Position numbers and translations under genes: made by a program. Shown here piece by piece: positions 56,532 to 64,000 of a DNA stretch of 64,000 nucleotides (positions are counted from its first letter, which is position 1; each line of letters starts with the position of its first letter). Under the pieces are notes generated by a model. The model did no database searches and was not told the origin of the DNA. It saw only the letters and a program-made list of their open reading frames with translations. The DNA lies in contig NC_052359.1 in the NCBI RefSeq assembly GCF_009727055.1, positions 18,705,322 to 18,769,321 on the forward strand, read 5' to 3'. The DNA is from Benincasa hispida (lineage: Eukaryota > Streptophyta > Magnoliopsida > Cucurbitales > Cucurbitaceae).

Positions 56532-59500
56532 ATGATTTGGTGTTCCTGGAATGTTAGGGGGTTGAACGACCCTGTTAAGTATAGAGTGGTGGCAGACTTT
56601 TTGGCTTCATCCTCTGTTACTTTCTGTTGCTTGCTTGAGACGAGGGTTCGTTGTGAAAATTTTGGTATGGTGATGGGTAGATTTGGTGATGCATGGAGTT
56701 GTGTGTGTAGCTATAGTGTGCGGGGAGTTGGGAGGATCTGGGTGATGTGGCGGAAGAGTGTCTATGAGTTTTCTAATTGATGTTAGTGGGGATCAGTTCA
56801 TTTCTAGGACCTTAGTGGATATTGTATCTACTGCTAGGGTACATATCGGTGTTGTGTATGCCTCTAATCATGTGAATGAGAGGAGGAACTTGTGGTCTCA
56901 GCTGATGAATGTGTGTGTCTCGTGGCAGCTTCCTGGAGTTGTTTTGGGGGATTTTAATGCCATTCATAGTAGTTCGAAGGATTTTGGTGGTTGCCCTAGC
57001 TTGAGAGAGATGGAGAAGTTTGATGGGGCGTTATTGGAGGCGGATTTGGTTGAGTTAGGTGTGATAGGTAATTGGTTTACTTGGACTAGTAAAATTCAGG
57101 GGAATGGTATCTTGCGCAGGTTGGATCGTTGCTTGTCGAATGAGGCGTGGAAGGTAGCTTTTCCGTATTCGGGGGTTAGGGTTGGTCAGTGGGAATTTAT
57201 GATCATAAGCCTCTTCTGGTGTCTACAGGGGAGACGAGGAGTAGGCCACCTCCCACTTTTCATTATTTTTTCGCATTGGGCGGAGGCTGAGGGTTTTATT
57301 GATACTATCAGGTCAGTGTAGAGATGGTCTGAGGATGTATCCCCGATGGTTAGTTTTGTACGAGATTTGAAGGCAGTGAAGAGAGTTTTACGTGCTTCGT
57401 TTAGGAGGCGTATCTTTGTGTTAGCTGATGAGGTGAGGGCGCCTAGGCAGGTTATGGAGGTTACTCAGGCGAAGATAGAAAGGGATCCTAATTCAGAGTC
57501 GGTGTGTGTAGAGGTGGCTCGGGCCACTGAGGTGTTTTGGTTAGTGGCGATATTGGAGGAGGCGTCGCTACGACAGAAGGCTAGGATGAGGTGGCTGGAG
57601 TTAGGTGATATGAACATAACTTTCTTTTATCGTTGTGTTCGTTCTTGATGCAGCTGCAGTGGTTTATTTACGGTCGTGGATGCTGGAGGGACTCACCAGA
57701 CGGTGCATGACAGGGTGGCAGGGGTGGCAGTAAAGTTCTTTCGGGGATGTTTAGGGTCTCAGACAGTGGGGTATAGGGATCTTACTGCCCGAATTAGGGA
57801 TATTGTGCATTTCAGATGGTCCGAGGAGGGGGTGGAGGCGCTTGGTCTTCTAGTGAGTCGGGATGAGATAAGGCTTTATTCTCGATGAAGTCTGGGAAGG
57901 CTCCTGGGCTTGATGGGTTTTCGGTTGATTTTTACAAAGGTGCTTGGAATGTGATTGGGGATGATTTATGTGATGTTGTGCTGAATATTTTTTAGTCCTG
58001 TTACCTACCTGGTGGAGTTAATTCTACTGCCATCACTCTTATCCCAAAGAGGCGAGGAGCAGAACGTATGGAGGAGTTTCGTTCTATTTCTTGTTACAAT
58101 GTTATGTATAAGCATATCTCGAGGATCTTAGCTGAGAGATTGCTGTTGTGGTTGCCTGCTTTCATCAGTGGTAACCAGTCTATGTTTGTTCAGGGTAGGT
58201 CGATTTTCGAAAACATATTATTGTGTCAAGAGCTTATGGGGGGCTATAAGGAGGGCAGAGGGAAGTTGCATTATGTGTTGAAGGTCAACCTTCAAAAGGT
58301 GTATGATTTGGTAAATTGGGTTTTTATGTTTGGTATGTTGTTGGCTATAGGTATGCCCCTTCAGTTTATTAGTTGGGTGAGGGCTTGTGTTACTTCGCCT
58401 ATGTTCTCTGTGATGGTTAATGGTTTCCTTGAGGGGTTTTTTCCTGGTAGTAAAGGGTTGAGATAGGGGGATTCGTTGTCTCCTTTTTTGTGTGTGATGG
58501 TGATGAAGGTCTTATCTAGGTTGTTGAATAAGCCTCCTGTGTAGTTTAGGTTCCATGATCGGTGTGAGCGTGTGGGCCTGGCTCATTTGGTTTTTGTAGA
58601 CGATTTAATGATTTTCTATGCAGCTGAGAAAGAGTCTTTAGAGTTTTTTAGGCAGGTCTTGACAGATTTTGTTGGGTTGTCTGGGTTAGTTGCTAATGTT
58701 GGAAAGAGTTCCATGTTTGTTGCGGGTGTAGAGTCCGGGGAGGCGGAGGAACTAGCTGCATTTATGGGTTTCTCTCTTGGTTCGCTGCCTGTTAGGTACC
58801 TAGGTTTACCTTTCTTGGCGGGTCGATTGAGGGCTGAGGATTGTGCTCCTTTGATTCAGAGGATTACAACTCGTATTAGGAGCTGGGCAGCGCGGTCTCT
58901 CTCCTTTGCTGGGAGGTTACAACTTGTTAGGTCAATCTTACAATCCTTTCAGGTTTTTGGTGTAGCATCTTCATGTTGCCTGCGTGTGTAACTCATGAGG
59001 TTGATCGTCTGTTACGTAGTTATTTATGGAAGGGTAGTGCAGTAAGTAGGGGAGGTGCACGAATGGCGTGGGATGAGGTGTGCTTGCCGTTGGGCAGGAG
59101 GGGGGGTGTTGGGTGTGAAGCATGTGGCATCTTGGAACCAGGCTGCTATTATAAAGCTGCTCTGGCTTCTCTTAATTAAATCAAGTTCATTATGGGTGGC
59201 GTGGGTGGAGGCTTATGTTTTGCATGGGTGGTCTCTATGTGCTGTTTAGAGTGAGGTTGGGAGATCTTGTTGAGATCTGGGGTCTTATTCAGGCCGTGGG
59301 GTCGAGGGTGAGGGGGGAAGATTATTGAGTGTGGGTACCGGATGCAAGTGGTCGGTTTTCTATCACTAGTGCGTGGGAGAGTTTGCGTCCTCGTTGTCCT
59401 AGGGTGTTATGGGCTGGTATTTTGTGGGTGGGGGGTGGTATTCCGCGTCACTCCTTCTGTATGTTGTTAGCTATGAGGGACAGGTTGGGTACACGGGATT

Positions 59501-59655
59501 GGTTGAGGAGGTGTGTTGTCAGATGGGGGGGTGCCTTCTGTGTGGGGGAGGTGTGGAGTCGCGAGATCATTTATTCTTTAAGTGTGGGTTTGGGAGAGAG
59601 GTGTGGCCTGGTGTGTTGCATCAGTTGTGCTCGTCGCATCGGGTGGAGAGTTGAG
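56532..59655 (+). pseudogene. LINE ORF2 (endonuclease, reverse transcriptase, zf-RVT), broken
   Basis: The endonuclease starts MIWCSWNVRGLNDPVKYRVV. It continues CCLLETRV and, after a frame change at 56,770, VVYASNHVNERRNLW, VVLGDFNAIHSS and LDRCLSNEAW. The middle region has LRQKARMRWLELGDMNITFF. The reverse transcriptase has KSGKAPGLDGFSVDFYKGAW (57,890), ITLIPKRRGAERMEEFRSIS, SMFVQGRSIFENILLCQELM, LHYVLKVNLQKVYD (usual first catalytic Asp replaced by Asn), MFSVMVNG, GDSLSPFL and LVFVDDLMIF (catalytic Asp pair present). Then comes FAGRLQLVRSILQSF. The zf-RVT end is GRFSITSAW, DRLGTRDWL and CLLCGGGVESRDHLFFKC, in two frames. At least six stops or shifts make it inactive. Confidence 0.92.
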
Positions 59656-60127
59656 ATGTGGAGTTGAGTTGGTTGTGTCGAGTGGGGTCGGGTAAAGGGG
59701 TACGTAGTAAGTTATTCCGTGTTTTCTAGTGTCCTTCCATATACTACATCTGGCAAGAACGTAATCGACGACTACATGGAAGTAGACCGAGGTCGGTGTC
59801 AGCTCTGGTTCACCTTATGGTCTCTACGGTTCGTGCTCGTGCTTCTTCTTGGCCGGTTGATCTTCTTAGTTTTTTATAGTGTATTTCGGATGTTTTTCTT
59901 ATTGTACTTCTCGTTTTTCTTTGTTTTTTTTCTCTCTATGGCTCTTTCTAGTGGTCTACGAGTTTGTTTCTTTTATGTTGGTATTGTTCTGATCTTGTCT
60001 TGTAGGCTTTGCTTTTGGGTTTGTTACCCCGTCTTTGCTTGTGCTTTGATGCTTTGATGCCTTGATCCCGGGCTATGGGATCTCCCTTGTTGTTGTATAA
60101 TAATATCACCTATTCTAAAAAAAAAAA
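59656..60127 (+). other. LINE 3' untranslated region and poly(A) tail
   Basis: Degenerate C-terminal ORF2 words (WQERNRR-like) occur to about 59,830. Next is T-rich sequence, a CTTGATCCCGGGCTATGGGAT word, and the A-run at 60,117-60,127. Confidence 0.75.
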
Positions 60128-60655
60128 GATATACATTTATGGAAGGTATTGGAAAAACCTTTGAGAAATATGTACTTTCTATTTAAGGTTAATAAAAACC
60201 TTTGAAAAAGATATTTATTGGAGGTTTTGAAAAAACCTTTGAGAAATATATAGTTTTTTTCGAAGGGTAATAAAAACCTTTGAGAAAGACATACATTTAT
60301 TGGAGGCTTTGATAAGTCATTTGAAAAATATGCACCTTTTATCGAAGGTTAATAAAAACCTTTGAGAAAGATATACATTTATTGAAAGTATTGGAAAAAC
60401 CTTTGAGAAATATGTACTTTTTATTGAAGGTTAATAAAAATATCTTTGAGAAATATAACAATGTTATCATTTATCAAAGAATTTCAAAAAACCTTTGAAA
60501 AAATTTATTCTTAATAAAATTATTAAAGATGAGATTTATTTTAATAAAAAAATATATATTAACATTTATCAAAGGTCGTTAAAATACCTTTGGAAATACT
60601 TATTTTTATCAAAGGTTAGTAGAAGCCTTTGAGAAAAATATGCATTTATAATAAT
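60128..60655 (+). repeat. CACTA 2 left subterminal repeats, part 2
   Basis: Continuation of the array interrupted by the LINE: CTTTGAGAAATATGTACTTT, TTAATAAAAACCTTTGA, GGAGGTTTTGAAAAAACC. The units grow more diverged to the right. Confidence 0.85.
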
Positions 60656-61121
60656 TTAGAAAAGAAAACAAAAAAAAACCTCTAGGGTTAATTTTATCTG
60701 TACATCATTGTTTTTGGTTCATCATTGTATATAGAATCGAGATTGTATATAGTATCGAGACATGATTCCTGTATATAAGCTTATTTGTGTTTACAGTTCT
60801 GCTTCATCTTGCTACGATTGATCTGTTCCAGCTCTGTTCCACGATTGATTTGTTTCGCTGCTAAGCTTATTTGGTTCTTCATCTTGTTACAATTCTATGA
60901 TTGATCTATTATGCTGCTAAGCTTTGTTTCGTTTGCTCTGTTACAGCTCCGTCGAGCCATTCCATCACTTTTAGGTTCACAAGCAACTTTTACATTATCA
61001 ATCATTCTTAGTTTTATTTCAGAAGTCGTATGCTTTTATGATTGTATGGATAATAATGTTGAAGAAAGTAAGGTTGGACGCGTGATTGGCCGAAGTATTG
61101 GAAAGAGGCATTGCCAAGAAA
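60656..61121 (+). promoter_or_regulatory. CACTA 2 leader region
   Basis: GATTGTATATAG and ATCGAGA words repeat near 60,735-60,760. Then TATATAAGC near 60,773 could be a TATA box, followed by T/C-rich leader with repeated GCTTCATCTTGCTACGATTGAT-like words. The 74-codon frame at 60,911-61,135 runs into the array and is not a recognised protein. Confidence 0.4.
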
Positions 61122-61850
61122 TTATACGATTGTGAAGATGTGCGCAGCGTTAAATGATGAGGAGTGACACGCTAGACGATCGGGCTATACGATAGGCAAA
61201 GTACTGCACGATCAGTGAAAGCGCTAGACGATAAGTGTAGAAGCTGAACGATAGTGCTAGACGATAATCGTGCTACATTAAACGATGAGCAGACGCGCTA
61301 CACGATAGGTAGAATACTAAGCGATGGGTGTTGGGCGATAGACGCAGGCATTGGGCGATGACGTTAAGCGATAGGCGGATGCATTAAACAATCGTGAAGA
61401 TGCACATGGAATTAAACGATGAAGAGTGATGTGTTAGACAATCGGGCTATACGATAGGCACAATACTGCACGACTAGTGAAAGCGCTAGACAATAAGCGT
61501 AGAAGCTAGACGATAGCCGTGTTGCACTAAATGATGAGCAGACGCACTATACGATAGGCAGAATACTAAGCGATGGGCGTTGGACGATAGACGTAGGCGC
61601 TGGGCGATGACATTAAGTGCTGTCTCTTATACACATCTAGATGTGTATAAGAGCGATAGACGTAGGCGCTGGGCGATGACATTAAGTGATAGGCGGATGT
61701 GTTAGATGATAAGACGTCAGTGCTAAACGATGGGCGCAGTAGCTAAACGATAGGCTATGTGGGAGATCGTTTACTAAACGATTGAGCTACACGATGGGCC
61801 AGTGGAGTTAAGCGATAGATACAGGACTAAATGATGGGGCGGGGTGTGAC
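61122..61850 (+). repeat. CGAT-motif array, ~262-bp higher-order unit
   Basis: Words of the form TAAACGAT, TAAGCGAT, TAGACGAT, TACACGAT and GGGCGATGAC occur every 12-25 bases. A larger unit starting GTGAAGATG at 61,132 repeats at 61,394 (262 bp later). It includes GATCGGGCTATACGATAGGC, AGTACTGCACGA, GCGCTAGACGATAAG, AGAATACTAAGCGATGGG and TGGGCGATGACRTTAAG. A sequencing linker interrupts it at 61,620. Word style matches the MULE arrays at 21-23 kb. Confidence 0.8.
61620..61653. other. Sequencing-linker artefact, truncated
   Basis: CTGTCTCTTATACACATCT is followed by AGATGTGTATAAGAG, lacking the last four bases (ACAG). The 35 bases at 61,585-61,619 recur at 61,654-61,688. Confidence 0.95.
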
Positions 61851-62732
61851 ATGTTAGGTTTGTAAAACCACTGGCTATCATATTTTTGTTTCTGGATGGA
61901 AGTAAAATCTGAATTAATGCTTTCTCCTGCGATCCTTTCTTTTCACAATCTTTTGTCTAAACTCTTATTATGTTTTGTAGACGGCTTAATGATAACTGAT
62001 TAAATGGACCAATCTCAAGAGAACTTACTAGAATTACAAGTCTTAAACTTGTGTAAGTCCTTGTATAATTTCACCATTGTGTATTAGTTAATTTAGGTCA
62101 TATACATCCCTGGTTGAAGTTTTGTGCCATATCATGTTATTGGTTTATGATGGATTGTGTCTCCTTTGTTTCAAGGATGTCTCAAACAATGACTTTTTTG
62201 GAACAATACCAACTAGTGGACCATTGAGCACATACCTTTAAACAAGTAGGTTTCTAAATTTTTTAAACTAAAAACACAATGAAAAATAATGATGAATACT
62301 TACATTATTTAAACTACTTTTAAATACATTATTTACTTTTCTTTTATTGTCATTCTCTCCCTTTATTTTTTGAATTGTAAATTAGTTTAAAGTAATATCT
62401 AGCCAAATGTGGATGCTTTTTTGAGGTAAAAATACTTCTTGCATCTCCATCTTCCCCATTTTCATTCTCTTACAATTTCATATTTTGAAGTGCATAAAAG
62501 TATATAATGCAGATTAACACTCTTTTGCCAACATCAACCCAAAGTGTAAGAAAAGAGAATAGAATGAATGATTCTCTATTTGTATTATGATGATCTTTAA
62601 ACTACTTTTAAATACATTATTTACTTTTTTTTTTATTGTCATTCTCTCCCTTTTATTCTTTGAATTGTAAATTAGCTTAAAGTACTAATTTGGTTCAGGG
62701 AATCTCACACTTTTTAGAAAGAAGTGTATAAT
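61851..62732 (+). other. AT-rich, intron-like spacer before the transposase
   Basis: No gene. A ~50-bp segment (AAACTACTTTTAAATACATTATTTACTTTT and following words) occurs twice, near 62,310-62,395 and 62,598-62,690, a partial direct duplication. Confidence 0.6.
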
Positions 62733-64000
62733 ATGGATTGAAGTTGGATGCAAATTAGAAATCGAGTATTGCAAGAATATAAAAACGGAGTTAGAAGTTT
62801 TTTGGATTTTGCATTTATGCATGTAACAACTAGTCAAATATCTTATCCATGTAAAAGACGCAATAATGTAGTACTTAAGACTCAAGATGATGTTGAAGTA
62901 GATTTATTAATGTTTGGAATAGTTCCAAGTTACACTAGATGGACAATGCATGGTGAAGAAAATTTTACTTATGAAGTAGGCGAAAATGATAATGACAATG
63001 ATTCTGAAGATGTTTTTGAAATATTAGAGGATCATTTTGATGCTTTTAACATGGATAACTGGATTGGTAAAGGAGAGTCAAATAAGCATGGTTATGATGA
63101 AGAACCTAATGAAAATGCTTCTCAATTTTATAGATTGTTGAGTGATGCAGAAAAAGAGCTTTATCCTGGGTGTAAAAGATATTATAAGTTGTCTTTCATT
63201 ATGAAGTTGTTTCATCTAAAGTCTTTTGGAAGTTGGAGTAATAAATCATTTACTTTACTACTTGAGTTATTAAAAGATGCATTTCCAAAAGGTACTGATC
63301 TACCTAATAATTACTATGAGACAAGGAAAATCCTTCAAGATTTAGGGCTTCATTACTCGAAGATATATACATGCTTTAATAATTGCCAACTATTTTGGAA
63401 GGAAAATGTGAAAGCTGATGAATGTTTAGCTTGTGGAGAATCTAGGTGGAAGCCAAATGAAATAAATAAAAAGAAGAAGATTCCACAAAAAGTTTTGCGA
63501 TATTTTCTTCTAACTCCAAGATTAAAAAGATTGTACATGTCATGAAAGACTGCATCGAGTATGACTTGGCATTTGAATGGACGAGTAGATGATGGAGTTT
63601 TTAGGCATCCTACTGACACTATTGCTTAGAAAACACTTGATGAATCATATAGTTTATTTGTTTGAGAGCCTTAAAATGTTCGACTTGGATTGGCTAGTGA
63701 TGGATTTAATCCATTTGGAAATATGAGTATCTTATAGTGTCTAGCCTATCATTCTTATCCCATATAATTTGTCACCATAGATGTGTACGAAAGATCCTTA
63801 TTTCATGTGATCCTTACTCATTCCTGGACCTAAAGGCCATGGTAATGATATTGACATCTTTTTACAACCGTTAATTGATGAACTGAAGTTCTTATGGGAT
63901 GTAGGGGTTGAAACTTATGATGCTTCACTAAAACAAAATTTTAACATGTGTGCTGCATTATTATGGACAGTTAATGATTTTCCAGCATATGGGAACTTAT
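62733..64000 (+). pseudogene. CACTA 2 transposase (tnp2 type), nearly open, runs off the window
   Basis: ATG 62,733 is followed by TGA at codon 3 (62,739-62,741), then the same frame is open from 62,748 for 265 codons. It has SFLDFAFMHVTTSQISYPCK and RRNNVVLKTQDDVEVDLLMF, the transposase-associated domain with its CPC/CK-type cysteines partly changed. Then GIVPSYTRWTMHGE, an acidic linker, LLSDAEKELYPGCKRYYKLS, LLELLKDAFPKGTDLPNNYY and LACGESRWK. After 63,545 the tnp2 core continues in shifted frames: TWHLNGRVDDGVFRHPTDTI, NVRLGLASDGFNPFGNMS, DVGVETYDAS and ALLWTVNDFPAYGN, to the last base. It is better preserved than the CACTA 1 gene. If the TGA is bypassed by starting at 62,748, only a short N-terminal piece is lost, but the later shifts still break the core. 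Confidence 0.9.

Larger units (their letters stand above)
54049..60127 (+). mobile_element. L1-type LINE inserted in CACTA 2, with poly(A) tail and target duplication
   Basis: GC-richer than its surroundings. It has a 5' leader, an ORF1 with CCHC knuckle, an ORF2 with endonuclease, reverse transcriptase and zf-RVT, and an A-run at 60,117-60,127. Flanks AAAGACATACATTT (54,035-54,048) and AAAGATATACATTT (about 60,125-60,138) form a ~14-bp target duplication with one mismatch, though the left flank is itself part of a repeat unit. Two sequencing-linker artefacts lie in ORF1. Confidence 0.88.
53727..64000 (+). mobile_element. Second CACTA (En/Spm-type) element, right end outside the window
   Basis: It starts CACTACAAGAAAATTGAGC at 53,727 and is followed by subterminal repeats. 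A tnp2 transposase gene on the plus strand at 62,733 onward runs off the window. The 54,049-60,127 LINE is a later insertion. The TSD cannot be checked without the right end. The 5' part between 60,660 and 62,730 has a leader-like region, a CGAT-motif array and intron-like AT-rich DNA. Confidence 0.8.

Overview
The window looks like AT-rich plant nuclear DNA, most likely from a cucurbit. That placement is an inference from repeat types I recognise, not from a host gene. I find no intact host protein-coding gene, rRNA or complete tRNA. Nearly everything recognisable is transposable-element sequence, much of it nested and degenerate, separated by AT-rich intergenic DNA.

Layout. 1-1590: partial long terminal repeat (LTR) of a large copia-like family. 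3.2 kb: tail of a copia pol with its 3' LTR start. 4.15-4.78 kb: hAT-type MITE with an 8-bp target duplication. 8.1-9.5 kb: dead LINE reverse transcriptase fragment, followed by a 260-bp tandem repeat. 10,617-17,074: composite Ty1-copia element whose two outer ends are both LTR 3' ends in inverted orientation, flanked by the direct repeat ACGTG. 18.5-19.9 kb: tandem duplication plus a hAT-like MITE. 20.9-23.8 kb: internally deleted MULE with large inverted arrays of CGAT-containing subterminal repeats and a GC-rich island. 25,950-27,912: non-autonomous CACTA element with TSD TGT. 28.8-35.4 kb: LTR remnants and intergenic DNA. 35.9-41.1 kb: second copia element (minus strand), interrupted by a 1.6-kb block with short organelle-like stretches. 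41,277-49,500: complete 8,224-bp CACTA transposon with TSD CTT, inserted into the LTR of that copia. 49.5-52.3 kb: the rest of that LTR and an inverted partner. 53,727 to beyond the window end: second autonomous-type CACTA, carrying a nested 6.1-kb LINE (54,049-60,127), a CGAT-motif array at 61.1-61.85 kb and an almost open transposase gene that runs off the window.

Four palindromic insertions (14,079; 54,950; 55,214; 61,620) match the Tn5/Nextera mosaic-end junction used in sequencing libraries. Each is bounded by a duplication of neighbouring sequence. These are assembly artefacts, not biology, and they corrupt the local coordinates and translations.

All coding sequences of the elements carry stops or frameshifts. 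Relative ages follow from nesting: the LTR of copia 2 predates CACTA 1, and CACTA 2 predates the LINE. The most unusual structure is the inverted-ended copia composite, whose internal junction shows 6-bp microhomology and looks like a reverse-transcription template switch.
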